Positions 16,810-25,834 of a stretch of 64,000 nucleotides of DNA are shown here, in pieces; position 1 is the first letter of the stretch; each line of letters begins with the position of its first letter. Source of the DNA: Planctomycetota bacterium (GTDB taxonomy: Bacteria > Planctomycetota > UBA1135 > GCA-002686595); the NCBI GenBank assembly GCA_020853575.1, contig JADYYP010000020.1, positions 62,001 through 126,000 of the forward strand, written 5' to 3'. The notes beneath the pieces were generated by a model. The model was not told the origin of the DNA. It made no database searches and saw only the letters and a program-made list of their open reading frames with translations. The translations under genes and the position numbers were made by a program.

Positions 16810-18816
16810 TCAGTCCGATTCGAATGCGCCGGCGAGCCCCTCGAAGGCCAATTCCGAGCGCACGCTGGCGCGCTGGTTCGTGTCAGCGTGGAGGAGTGCC
16901 GTCCACGGCCGAGCCGCGCGATCGCTGCAGGTCCCCAACGCCGCGGCGGCAAAGGCGCGCACCAAGGTCGGTTGGCCCTCGGCATCGCGCACGATCCCCA
17001 CCAGGGTCGCCAAGGCCCGCGCGTCGCCGATCTCTCCGAGGGTAGCGAGGATCGCGGAGCGCGCAGGGACACTCGAGGTTCCGCGCTGGAGCTCGATCAG
17101 CTGCGGAACGACGTCCTTGTCGCCGAGCAACGCCAACGCGGTTCCCGCGTCGCGCAACAGCGCGGGATCGAAGGTCGCATCCGCGACGAGCTTGCGCAGC
17201 GCTGCGATCGCGTCGGTCTCGCCCAGGAGCCCCAAGGCCAAAGCCAGCGGCCCGGCGCTGGAGCGCTGGCCGGCCGCCGCGAGTCGCTCGAGCAGCAACG
17301 GGCTCGCGTCGCGGTCGCGGGCCAAGCCGAGCGCGAGCGCGAGCGCGCCGGCCTCCTCCCCCTCGGTCACGCGCGCCAAGGCCTCGCGCAGAGCCGTGAC
17401 CACGCGCACCGACGGCGCGGGTCGCACGCTCGCCACGTGGTGCTCCAGCACTCCCAGCGCCAATGCAGCGTGCGCGCGTTCCGCGGAGGTCCCGCGGCTC
17501 AGTTGATCGAGCAATACCGCGCGCGGGTCGCCGCGCCCGTTGTCCAGGGACGCGAAGGAGCCCGGTCCGACGCCAGCGCGCGATGCGACGCGGGCCAGCG
17601 CCAACATCACGTCACAACGGATGCGCGTGTCGCTCTCGTTCGTCAGAGCGTCCTCCAACGCACGGCGCACGTCGACGTCCAAGCGGTCCTGATCGGAGTC
17701 CCCGATCACTCCGAGCGCGATCGCGCAGCCCGCGCGCACCTCGGCGCTGTCGCGGTCCGAGCCCGAGAAGGCCGCGAGGATGCGGCGCGTCGCCAACTCG
17801 CGCACGGCGGCGCTCTGCGGCGCGCGAGCGAGCAACCGTGCGATCGACGTCGGAAGCTGCGCGCGCACCTGCACCGGCAACTCGCGTTGCTCGAGGGCGG
17901 CGGAGAGGCTCACGATCTGCTCCTCGAGCGAGCGCACGCTCGACCAACGCTGGGTGTGGGCATCCGGCAGCGGCGCGAACAGGTCGCTGTCGAGCGGCAC
18001 GAGCCCGATCGCCAGCGCGCATGCCGCGGCGACCTGACTGGGCTCGGACGAGCCGTTGGCGCACGAGATTCCACCCATCAGCGCCGAAGCCGCACGCGTG
18101 CGAGTGGCGCTGTCCGCCCCGCGAGCGAGAAGCCCCAGCGCGTAGCCGGCGCAGGCCCGCACGCGCATCGAGATGCGCCCTTGAACGGCGATGCGGCGCG
18201 CAGCGAGCGCTTCCACGTCATCGCGTAGCACGGCGCGCAACAGGTCGAGGTCATGCGCTGAACCCAGGACTCCGAGCGCGAGCACCGCGGAGGCGGCGAC
18301 GTCCTCGTTCGCGTGCCCGAGATAGGGCTCGATGCTTCGCGCGATCGCACCGCGCCGCTGCTCGTCACCGGAGCGCGCCGCCGCGATCAAGCTCGCCTGC
18401 GTGATGCTCGCGGAGCGCGTCGTCGCCAGGACCTCGAACAGCGCCGGCAGTGTCTCCTGCACGACGCGCTCGACGCTCGGCCGAAGCTCCTCGCAAGCCC
18501 ACGCCGGACTCGGCGCGAGGTAGCACTCGTCGCTGCCCTGCACGACCGGCGAGGCATACACGTTGTCCTTGAGGTGCAGGTACTCGTCGCGGTGCAGCTC
18601 CCACCACACCCGCCAACTCGCGCCGTCCACGCCGCGCAGCAGGCGCAATGTGTGGATCCACTGCTCGCGTGAATCGAATTCGAACTCGCCGAGCTGCTCG
18701 GCCTGGCGCGGCCCGACCGGCCCGGGAGTGCTGGCGTCCTGCTGCGCTGCGATCCGACCGAAGCACAGCGTGGGCGCGAAACCAACCAAGGCGGCGATGA
18801 GGTGTGTTCGAAGCAT
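16810..18816 (-). CDS. Exported HEAT-repeat protein
   Basis: 668 aa from ATG 18816, with a signal peptide ending near FGRIAAQQ (about residue 27). Almost the whole remainder is HEAT or PBS-lyase-like repeats, for example ANEDVAASAVLALGVLGSAH, RAHAALALGVLEHHV and GPLALALGLLGETDAIAALR. Such solenoids are protein-binding scaffolds. No catalytic motif was seen. It stands alone on the minus strand, 100 bp from btpA and 108 bp from the next gene upstream. Confidence 0.8.
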   Translation of the reverse strand: MLRTHLIAALVGFAPTLCFGRIAAQQDASTPGPVGPRQAEQLGEFEFDSREQWIHTLRLLRGVDGASWRVWWELHRDEYLHLKDNVYASPVVQGSDECYLAPSPAWACEELRPSVERVVQETLPALFEVLATTRSASITQASLIAAARSGDEQRRGAIARSIEPYLGHANEDVAASAVLALGVLGSAHDLDLLRAVLRDDVEALAARRIAVQGRISMRVRACAGYALGLLARGADSATRTRAASALMGGISCANGSSEPSQVAAACALAIGLVPLDSDLFAPLPDAHTQRWSSVRSLEEQIVSLSAALEQRELPVQVRAQLPTSIARLLARAPQSAAVRELATRRILAAFSGSDRDSAEVRAGCAIALGVIGDSDQDRLDVDVRRALEDALTNESDTRIRCDVMLALARVASRAGVGPGSFASLDNGRGDPRAVLLDQLSRGTSAERAHAALALGVLEHHVASVRPAPSVRVVTALREALARVTEGEEAGALALALGLARDRDASPLLLERLAAAGQRSSAGPLALALGLLGETDAIAALRKLVADATFDPALLRDAGTALALLGDKDVVPQLIELQRGTSSVPARSAILATLGEIGDARALATLVGIVRDAEGQPTLVRAFAAAALGTCSDRAARPWTALLHADTNQRASVRSELAFEGLAGAFESD

Positions 18817-18924
18817 GGCGCGACTCCGCAAAAACCGGATGCGCCGGCAAGGCAAAGGTCGGACCAATCCCGCGCCGACGGGCCGCGGAGGCAGGTCGGT
18901 ATGGGAGGCGCTACGTTTTCGTAA

Positions 18925-20631
18925 TCAGCGCCCCCGAGCGGGTCGAACCAACGCGCGCAGAGCCGAGCGCAGCTTCGAGTGCGCATCGATCGCGCGCACG
19001 AAGTCGCTCTCGCGGCGTCCGGCCTTGGCGCGCACGACCGCCACCAAACTGGCGCGCTCGTCGGCGCTCCAGCGCTCGAGGCCGGGGAGCAGCAGGAGCA
19101 GCGGACTCCAGCGGGTCCACCACAGACGCTCGTCGGCGCTCCAGCGGCGCCAGTCGCGGACTCCACAGCGCGTCGCGGCCTCCGCCGCGCACACGTGCTC
19201 GCCGCGCTCGCGATCCGAACCGAAGCGCGCCGCGAGGTAGTCGGTGATCGCCAAGCCCACGCGGTCGAGCGGGAACAGACCGATCACGTCGTCGCGTTCG
19301 CGCCCGGCGTACCAGTACACGTTCTCCTTGGCCAAGACCTTGAGCGTCGAGAGGCTCGAGCGCTGACCGGGATCGCGGGCCAGGCGCGCGAGCTCGCGTT
19401 CCATCAGCGCCAGCACGGCCGGCGCGCGCGAGCGGAATCCGAGCTTCTGGTAGAACCACCACGCGCCCGACTTGAGCCCTTCCGAGTTGCCGTCACCGCC
19501 CAGTTGGTAGGGATAGATGGTGAACGCGTTCGAGCCGAACACCGCGCGCGTCATCGCCAGCACGCGACCGTAGACGTAGCCGGCCTCGCCTCCGCGCCAG
19601 GTGTCGAACACGTTGTAGGCGATCTCCGAGCTCTCGAACAACGCGCTCGTCAGCACGTACCCGATGGGCACGCCGTTCTTGAGCGTCAGGAAGGCGTACA
19701 CCGACTCGAGCATCAGGCGGCGATCGGGCTTCACGCCGATGCAAACGAACTCCAGACCTTCGCCGCAGTCGATCACGCGCACGTCGCGCGCGTCGCCGTG
19801 CATGAAGGCATCGAGATCGCGCGAGCGCGTCACCATGGCATTGCGCGCGAGCTCGACCCAGCGCGCTCCCTCGCGCTCGTCGACGGCGCGGATCGAGAGC
19901 GGCGGACGCGCCAGCTCGCGGCGGATGTCCGGGCGTTCGCGTCGCAGGGCCGATGTCTGAAAGTGGACCTTGGGCCGCGGGAAGCGAGCCAGCGTGCGCG
20001 ACGGCGTCGTGGGCCCGGGCTCGAGCGTCAGCTCCAACCCGAGCTCCTCGTACAGCGCGTCGCGTTCGGCCTCGCTGGCTCCGATGCGCTCGAAGCGCCG
20101 GATGATGAACTGCGCATCGGTCTCGCGCGGCCCCTTGAGACGCGCGATCCAACGCGCGAGCGGCATGTCGTACTCGTCCAGGCCCGGCGTCTCCGAGTAG
20201 CTCGCCAGCAGCGCCAGTCGGCCTTCGAGCTTCTCACGGCCTTCGAACCAGCGCCAATGGACGTGCAAGCGCTCGCCCCACTGCGCGCACAGGCGCCGCG
20301 CGGTCGGCGCGAAGAACGGGTAGTGGATCGCGGTGCCCGCGATCCCGGTGTCGGCGAGCGCGTCGCGGTGGCGCTTCAGGTCGCGGCGCCGTGCAAAGCC
20401 CTCGAGCAGGCGCTCGCTGGCGGCCAGCACGTGCTGGTCGTCGGGGTGCGCGCGCAGGAAGCAGGCGACCTCGTGCAAGCGCTCCACTTGGCTCGCGCTG
20501 GCGAGCTCGGCGCGCGCGAGCTGTTCGAGCAATTGGAGCTTGCGAGCAGCCGAGCCGTCTCCGAAGCGCGCCTTGAGCGCTTCGAGTTCGATCAAGGCGC
20601 GACCGTGCGGAATCGTCCGTTGTGCTTTCAC
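18925..20631 (-). CDS. Conserved-looking protein of unknown function (568 aa)
   Basis: I do not recognise this protein. The start chosen is GTG 20631 because GAGG sits 8 nt upstream (minus strand) and the next residues, VKAQRTIPHGRALIE, begin a helical domain. Residues about 1-90 look like a helical repeat region. Residues about 95-190 include HVHWRWFEGREKLEGRLALL. Residues about 270-430 could be an acyltransferase-like (GNAT) fold, with LMLESVYAFLTLKNGVPIGY, then GYVYGRVLAMTRAVFGSNAF and WFYQKLGFRSR, the last resembling the end of GNAT domains. The C-terminal 150 residues are Arg/Trp-rich. No signal peptide or membrane helix is present. Confidence 0.6.
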   Translation of the reverse strand: MKAQRTIPHGRALIELEALKARFGDGSAARKLQLLEQLARAELASASQVERLHEVACFLRAHPDDQHVLAASERLLEGFARRRDLKRHRDALADTGIAGTAIHYPFFAPTARRLCAQWGERLHVHWRWFEGREKLEGRLALLASYSETPGLDEYDMPLARWIARLKGPRETDAQFIIRRFERIGASEAERDALYEELGLELTLEPGPTTPSRTLARFPRPKVHFQTSALRRERPDIRRELARPPLSIRAVDEREGARWVELARNAMVTRSRDLDAFMHGDARDVRVIDCGEGLEFVCIGVKPDRRLMLESVYAFLTLKNGVPIGYVLTSALFESSEIAYNVFDTWRGGEAGYVYGRVLAMTRAVFGSNAFTIYPYQLGGDGNSEGLKSGAWWFYQKLGFRSRAPAVLALMERELARLARDPGQRSSLSTLKVLAKENVYWYAGRERDDVIGLFPLDRVGLAITDYLAARFGSDRERGEHVCAAEAATRCGVRDWRRWSADERLWWTRWSPLLLLLPGLERWSADERASLVAVVRAKAGRRESDFVRAIDAHSKLRSALRALVRPARGR

Positions 20632-20793
20632 CCGTGAACCTCGCGCGGACGCTAGCAGAGCGTCTCCGCGCTCGCCATGCGCAACCGGCCCGCGCGGAGC
20701 GCGACACTCGCGCAGCTGCGGCGTAGACTGCGGCGCCTCACGTCCCACTCCCCTCCCCCGCTCCCGCCAGCGGCCGCCGGCCGCATCCGTCCC

Positions 20794-22128
20794 ATGACCT
20801 CGTATCAGCCTCGAAGCAAGGGTTTGAACACGTCCCGTCGCGATGTGCTGGCGCTCGGCGCCGCGGCCATGGCTGGTGCTTGCGTGGCCGGGAGCGGAGC
20901 GAAGCGTTTCGTCGCCGCGCGCGGCGCGGACCGTGCACGCCCGCAGCCGGGGCAGCCGATCAGGATCGGCATCGTCGGCATGGGCGCGCCCTCGACGCCG
21001 GCGATGGGCTTCGCGCACTTGCAGCGCTTCTGCGCGCTCGCCAAGGCGGGCAACGAGAACGTGCAGGTGGTCGCGATCTCGGACTGTGCCAAGCCCTACC
21101 TCGAGCGCGGTGTCGAGTTCGCCGCTCGCGAGCAAGGCCTCGACGTCAAGGGCTACCGCGACTACCGCGATCTCTTGGCGCGCGACGACCTGCACGGCGT
21201 GCTGGTCGCGACGCCGGAGCACTGGCACGCGCAGATTTCGATCGACGCGATGATGAAGGGGATCGACGTCTACTGCGAGAAGCCGATGACGTACGACCTC
21301 GAGCAGGCGCTCGCACTGCGCGCCACGGTCAACGCCAACCCGCAGAACGTCTTCCAGTGCGGCACGCAGTTCCTGCAGCACCGCAAGTACTGGAAGGCGC
21401 GCGAGCTGATCGCGTCGGGCGCGATCGGCAAGCCGACCTTCTCGCAGACCAGCTATTGCCGCAACTCCAAGAATGGCGAGTGGCTCTACGGCATCGACGA
21501 CAAGGTCGTTCCCGGCGAGATGCTCGATTGGGACATGTGGTGCGGCCCGGCCGGCAAGCAGCCCTTCGATCCGGCGGTGTTCTTCCGCTGGCGGCGCTAC
21601 AAGACCTGGTCGAGCGGGATCGTCGGCGACCTGTTGGTGCACGTGACCACACCCTTGGTCTACGCGCTCGACCAGGGCTGGCCCACGCGCGTCACGGCCT
21701 CGGGTGGTCACTACGTCGACCACGCCATGGAGAACTTCGACCAAGTCAATCTCACGGTCGAGTTCGAGAAGGGCCACACCATGACCATCGCCGGGTCGAC
21801 CTGCAACGAGACCGGCGTCGAGACCTTGGTCCGCGGGCACGAGGCCAACCTGTACCTCGCCAGCAACGACTGTGTGTTGCGCCCCGAGCACATCTTCGCC
21901 GAGGAGAAGGAAGAGCAGACCTTCGTGTCGCCGGCGATGCCTGTGCAGAACGACCAGGATGCCCACCGCCTGCACTGGATGCAGTGCATGCGCACGCGCG
22001 AAAAGGCCATCGGCGACGTCGACACGGCGAGCAAGGTGATGGTGATCGTCGACCTCGCGCACCGCTCGATGTTCGAAGGCTGCGCGTGGAGCTTCGACCC
22101 GGCGACGATGACCGCGCGCCGCGCGTGA
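20794..22128 (+). CDS. Tat-exported Gfo/Idh/MocA oxidoreductase (first of pair)
   Basis: 444 aa from ATG 20794. A twin-arginine signal (SRRDVLALGAAAMAGACVAG) at about 14-35 predicts folded export with bound NAD(P). The Rossmann motif is IRIGIVGMGAPSTPAMG near 52, and the family's catalytic EKP motif is intact (VYCEKPMTYDLEQA, near 162). Members act on sugars and sugar derivatives by hydride transfer. In several bacteria exported members oxidise or reduce C3 of glycosides, and the DUF1080 gene at 25037 fits that pathway. It is the first gene of an operon with apbE ten bases downstream. Confidence 0.9.
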   Translation: MTSYQPRSKGLNTSRRDVLALGAAAMAGACVAGSGAKRFVAARGADRARPQPGQPIRIGIVGMGAPSTPAMGFAHLQRFCALAKAGNENVQVVAISDCAKPYLERGVEFAAREQGLDVKGYRDYRDLLARDDLHGVLVATPEHWHAQISIDAMMKGIDVYCEKPMTYDLEQALALRATVNANPQNVFQCGTQFLQHRKYWKARELIASGAIGKPTFSQTSYCRNSKNGEWLYGIDDKVVPGEMLDWDMWCGPAGKQPFDPAVFFRWRRYKTWSSGIVGDLLVHVTTPLVYALDQGWPTRVTASGGHYVDHAMENFDQVNLTVEFEKGHTMTIAGSTCNETGVETLVRGHEANLYLASNDCVLRPEHIFAEEKEEQTFVSPAMPVQNDQDAHRLHWMQCMRTREKAIGDVDTASKVMVIVDLAHRSMFEGCAWSFDPATMTARRA

Positions 22129-22138
22129 CGGCGCTGCG

Positions 22139-23050
22139 ATGCTGGTGCGGCTTGCGACCGAGGCGTGCGGGACGCGGTTCGAGCTCGTCCTCGACGGCGA
22201 GGACGAGCCCCGGGCCCGCGCGGCGGGCGAAGCAGCGCTCGAGCTCGTCGAGCGCTGCGACCAACGCTTCAGTGTCTTCCGCAGCGACAGCCTGATCGCG
22301 CGCGTCAACCGCGAGGCGGCGGAGCGCCCGGTCAGGCTGGACCCCGAGACCTACGCGCTGCTGGAGCGTTGCTCCGCGCTGCAGCGCGCGACCTCGGCCG
22401 CATTCGACATCGCCGTAGGCCCGCTGATGCGCACGTTCGGCTTCCGACGGCGCGTCGACGAGCAGCGCGAGAGCGAGGCGCGCGGCACGTTCGAGCTCGA
22501 CGAGCGCACGCGGGCCGTGCGTTTCACGTCGCGCAACACCGCGCTGGACCTGGGCTCGGTCGCCAAAGGCTACGCGCTCGAGCTCGCTGCGCGCTCGTTG
22601 CGCGACAACGGCATCGCATGCGCCCTGGTGCACGGCGGAACCAGCAGTGTCGTGGCCCTGGGCGCGCCGCCCGGTGAGTCGGGCTGGCGTGTGCAGTTGG
22701 GCCGTGAGTCCGGCGCGTTCGTCACGCTGCGCGACACGGCGCTCTCGTTCTCCGCGCCCCGCGGTCGAACCGTGGAGTTCGCGGGTCACGAAGTCGGCCA
22801 CATCTTCGACCCTCGCAGTGGCAAGCCGGTTCCGCTGGAGATGCAATGCGCCGTGGTCGGTGCCTCCGCGCTCGACTGCGACGCGTGGTCGACGGCGGCC
22901 TTGGTGCTCGCCTCGCGCGACGTGAGTTGGAGCGCGCTCCTGCCGCGCGAGCTCGCGTTCTGGGTCCGAGGCCCCTCCGGCGATGCCCAGATCCTCGGCC
23001 CGTGCTCCGTGTTCGAATCCCTCTCCCCGCGCAGCTCGACCCCACGATGA
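22139..23050 (+). CDS. apbE: ApbE-family FAD:protein FMN transferase
   Basis: 303 aa. ApbE attaches FMN through a phosphoester bond to Thr/Ser of exported flavoproteins, using FAD and Mg. Motifs are FSVFRSDSLIARVNREA near 43, SAAFDIAVGPLMRTFGF near 87, DLGSVAKGYALELAARSL near 138, ALVHGGTSSVVALGAPPG near 161 and GHIFDPRSGKPVP near 220. Unlike most ApbEs there is no signal peptide or lipobox, so it may act in the cytoplasm on a protein exported later by Tat. Neither Gfo/Idh/MocA neighbour shows an obvious ApbE target motif (DxxxGAT-like). Its stop overlaps the next start (ATGA). Confidence 0.88.
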   Translation: MLVRLATEACGTRFELVLDGEDEPRARAAGEAALELVERCDQRFSVFRSDSLIARVNREAAERPVRLDPETYALLERCSALQRATSAAFDIAVGPLMRTFGFRRRVDEQRESEARGTFELDERTRAVRFTSRNTALDLGSVAKGYALELAARSLRDNGIACALVHGGTSSVVALGAPPGESGWRVQLGRESGAFVTLRDTALSFSAPRGRTVEFAGHEVGHIFDPRSGKPVPLEMQCAVVGASALDCDAWSTAALVLASRDVSWSALLPRELAFWVRGPSGDAQILGPCSVFESLSPRSSTPR

Positions 23051-24288
23051 CCTCCTCAGATCGACGCCAGTTCCTGCGTTCCACGGCCGGCGGCACGGCC
23101 GCGATGTTCTTCGCTCCGAGCTTCGAGTTGCTCCACCCACGCTCGGGCGCTGCCGCGCCGATCAGCGTCGCGGTCGTGGGCGCCGGTCGCCAGGGACGCG
23201 CGATCTTGGGCGAACTCTCGACGCTGGCCGATGCGCAGGTGCTCGCGGTGTGCGACACCGACGATGCGCGTTTGCAGTCGGCCGTGCGCAAGGCGCAAGG
23301 GCTCAAGGGCTACGCGACACACAAGGAGTTGCTCGAGCGCGAGCCCGGGATCGCGGGCATCGTGATCGCGACCCCGACCCACCTGCACAAGCAAGTCGCG
23401 CTCGACGCACTCGCCGCCGGCAAGCACGTCTACTGCGAGACGCCACTCGCGCACACGATCGAAGACTGCGCGGCGATCGCGGCCGCAGCCAAGGGCTCGG
23501 GCAAGGTGTTCGCCGCGGGCTTCCAGGGGCGCGCGAATCCGGTGTATTCACTGGCGCGTTCGTTCTTCAAGTCCGGCCAACTGCGACAGCTGTCGCACTT
23601 GCGCGCGCAGGACCACAAGAAGACCTCGTGGCGCACGCCCGGCTCGACGCCCGAGCGGGATCGTGAGCTGAATTGGCACCTCGATCCGGCCGTGTCGCTG
23701 GGGCTCGCGGGCGAGAAGGGTGCTCATCAGCTCGACGTGTTCCACTACTTCCTCGGGCGCTATCCCACGCTCGTGCGCGGCACGGGAGACCTGCGCTTGC
23801 ACAAGGACGGCCGCGAGCTCGCCGACGTCATCGCGCTCGAGCTCGGCTTCGACGATGGCTTGCGCGCGCACTACTCGTGCACGCTCGCCAGCAGCTACGA
23901 CGGGCGCTACGAGCTGCTCGCCGGCGAGATGGCCGCGATCAAGCTCGCCTGGACGCACGGCTGGATGTTCAAGGAAGCCGACGCGCCGACGCAGGGCTGG
24001 GAGGTCTACGCCAACCGCCAGAAGTTCCACAACGACGAAGGCATCACGCTGATCGCGGAGGCCACCAAGCTCGCGGCCCAAGGCAAGTTGACCGAGGGCG
24101 TCGGTCTGCCCTACTCGTCGCTGTATTACTCGCTGGCCAACTTCGTGTCCGCGTGCCTCGAGAACAAGGCACCAGCCTGCAGCGCCAGTGAGGCCGCGCG
24201 CACGACCATCGTCGCCATCCACGCCGATCGCGCGGTGCGTTCGAAGAGCGAGATCGCGATCCCCCCCGAGCTGCTGGAGAGCGTGTGA
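23047..24288 (+). CDS. Tat-exported Gfo/Idh/MocA protein with EKP replaced by ETP
   Basis: 413 aa, ATG 23047 overlapping the apbE stop by 4 nt. Twin-arginine signal SDRRQFLRSTAGGTAAMFF at the N-terminus. The Rossmann motif is ISVAVVGAGRQGRAILGEL near 39. The motif normally EKP reads VYCETPLAHTIEDC near 128, so the conserved Lys, which helps position nicotinamide and substrate, is Thr. The second domain keeps a GAHQLDVFHYFLGRYP stretch near 222 that carries the usual His/Asp. The protein may therefore be a redox-inactive or altered homologue of the first gene, for example a binding or lyase partner. Confidence 0.88.
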   Translation: MTSSDRRQFLRSTAGGTAAMFFAPSFELLHPRSGAAAPISVAVVGAGRQGRAILGELSTLADAQVLAVCDTDDARLQSAVRKAQGLKGYATHKELLEREPGIAGIVIATPTHLHKQVALDALAAGKHVYCETPLAHTIEDCAAIAAAAKGSGKVFAAGFQGRANPVYSLARSFFKSGQLRQLSHLRAQDHKKTSWRTPGSTPERDRELNWHLDPAVSLGLAGEKGAHQLDVFHYFLGRYPTLVRGTGDLRLHKDGRELADVIALELGFDDGLRAHYSCTLASSYDGRYELLAGEMAAIKLAWTHGWMFKEADAPTQGWEVYANRQKFHNDEGITLIAEATKLAAQGKLTEGVGLPYSSLYYSLANFVSACLENKAPACSASEAARTTIVAIHADRAVRSKSEIAIPPELLESV

Positions 24289-25040
24289 ACGAGCTGCGCT
24301 TGAGAGACCTGGCGTTCGGCGCGCGCTTGGCGTTGACGCTTTTCGTGGCGGTGCTGGCGATCGGTTTTGGTGCCTCGGCGTACCACCTGCGCGAGCACCA
24401 CCAGAATCGCGACGAGCAGCCCGGTGTCTCGCTCGAGGACATCACCGGCGCCTACCATGGCGTGAACACCACCGCGCCTCTGGTGTCGGCGCTCGAGCGC
24501 CAGCACCCTCCGGAACTGCTCGAGGGAGAGCGCGAGTTGCTGCTCAAGTGGCTGCGCTCCGGCCGCATCGTCGAGGACTACGACAACTTCGACTTGGGCG
24601 ACGCCGCGCCCGACCAACTCCTGCGCAAGAGCTGCCTGGAGTGCCACGCGCGCAACTCGACCAAGGGCGACGGCATCGGCGCCAAGGTGCCGCTCGAGTA
24701 CTTCGACGACGTCAAGAAGCTCGCGTTTTCCAAGTCGGTCGCTCCCGTGCCGCTCAAAGTGCTGGCGGCCTCGACGCACACCCATGCCTTGGCGTTGGCG
24801 TCGATGAGCATCGTGATCGGCTTCCTGTTGCTCGCCACGCGTTGGCCCAAGGCGCTGCGCGATGGGCTGTTCGCTCTCGCGGGCTTGGGACTGCTCGTCG
24901 ACCTGGCGTGCTGGTGGCTGGCGCGTTCGAGCGCGGCGCTGGTGCCGCTGCTGATCGGTGCCGGAGCCCTGTACGCCGGCGCGACCCTGCTCTCGCTCGC
25001 GCTGGTCGCACTCGACCTGTGGTGGCCGCGGCGCGACTAG
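24285..25040 (+). CDS. Membrane-bound c-type cytochrome with four membrane helices
   Basis: 251 aa, GTG start overlapping the previous stop by GTGA. Helix 1 lies at about 10-32. The region outside the membrane (about 33-155) contains one haem-binding CxxCH motif (CLECH, 117-121). Three more hydrophobic helices follow at about 160-180, 188-208 and 215-240. A single covalently bound haem C on the outer face is expected. The operon position suggests it could pass electrons from an exported oxidoreductase or a flavinylated partner into the respiratory chain. No close family is recognised. The stop codon shares the palindrome CTAG with the convergent DUF1080 gene stop. Confidence 0.75.
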   Translation: MNELRLRDLAFGARLALTLFVAVLAIGFGASAYHLREHHQNRDEQPGVSLEDITGAYHGVNTTAPLVSALERQHPPELLEGERELLLKWLRSGRIVEDYDNFDLGDAAPDQLLRKSCLECHARNSTKGDGIGAKVPLEYFDDVKKLAFSKSVAPVPLKVLAASTHTHALALASMSIVIGFLLLATRWPKALRDGLFALAGLGLLVDLACWWLARSSAALVPLLIGAGALYAGATLLSLALVALDLWWPRRD

Positions 25041-25693
25041 CGGCCGAGCCGTCGCACGCGCAGCGCGCGGTACTGCACCTTGGTTCCAGGCGGGGATTGG
25101 GAGTCGCCGTGGACCTGGATCCCGATGCGCCCCGTCGGAGCGAAACCCTGTGAGCCCGCCGGCAGTTGGAAGTCGAGCACGTTCGCGCCGTTGAGCCAGG
25201 CCTGGACGTGCATCTCGGAACCCTCACAGCGCACGCGCAGGTGGTTCCAACCGGACCGCGCGAGATGCTCGATCGCAGTCGGATTGTGCTGCAGGTAGCC
25301 ATCGGAATAGAGCGCCGCGATTTCTCCGTCCGGCCTGTAATCGAGAGTCACCTGAGCACCGCGACCCTCGGGAGCCATGCGCAGGAACACGCCGCTGTCG
25401 AACGGCCACTCGAGCGCCACCTGGCATTCGAACTCGAAGTCGGTGTAGAGCTCGCGTGTGTAGAGCAACCCGCCTGCTCGACCGGGCCCCTCGCGCCCAG
25501 TGATCGCACCGTCCTCGACGGTCCACGTCGCATGGCCGTCGTAGCGCCCGCCGACCGTGGTCCAGCCGTCGAGCGTGTGCCCGTCGAACAGCTCAACCCA
25601 AGCGCTCTCAGCCGTCGCGGACGGCGACCGCGGCTGGGTTGCGCAGGCACCGAGCGCGAGCGCGGCGACCAGGAGAGCGTGAGAGAGCTTCAT
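25037..25693 (-). CDS. DUF1080 (3-keto-disaccharide hydrolase family) lipoprotein
   Basis: 218 aa from ATG 25693, with lipoprotein signal (ALALGACATQ, Cys near 16). The single domain begins AWVELFDGHTLDGWTTVGG and contains GLLYTRELYTDFEFECQVAL and DSGVFLRMAPEG, the hallmarks of DUF1080/PF06439. This jelly-roll family is common in Planctomycetota and Bacteroidota, and members cleave 3-keto-glycosides made by Gfo/Idh/MocA oxidoreductases. That matches the convergent operon at 20794-25040. Assignment to the family is firm, and the reaction is inferred from the family. Confidence 0.9.
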   Translation of the reverse strand: MKLSHALLVAALALGACATQPRSPSATAESAWVELFDGHTLDGWTTVGGRYDGHATWTVEDGAITGREGPGRAGGLLYTRELYTDFEFECQVALEWPFDSGVFLRMAPEGRGAQVTLDYRPDGEIAALYSDGYLQHNPTAIEHLARSGWNHLRVRCEGSEMHVQAWLNGANVLDFQLPAGSQGFAPTGRIGIQVHGDSQSPPGTKVQYRALRVRRLGR

Positions 25694-25834
25694 GCGCTGA
25701 CGGGTGCACTGCATCGTACGCGCATCGTCGCCGACGACACCGCGAGAAGCCAGGCGCGTGCGTGCACCACGCGAGTCGCCAACCGTAGAATCCCCGCCGC
25801 GCGAGGCCCACCCGCCGCGCCCCGAAGGAGAACG

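Noticed and set aside
20794-25040. An ApbE target motif (DxxxGAT-like) in the operon's proteins.
   Set aside because: I scanned the translated neighbours and found no convincing match, so no flavinylation target is claimed.
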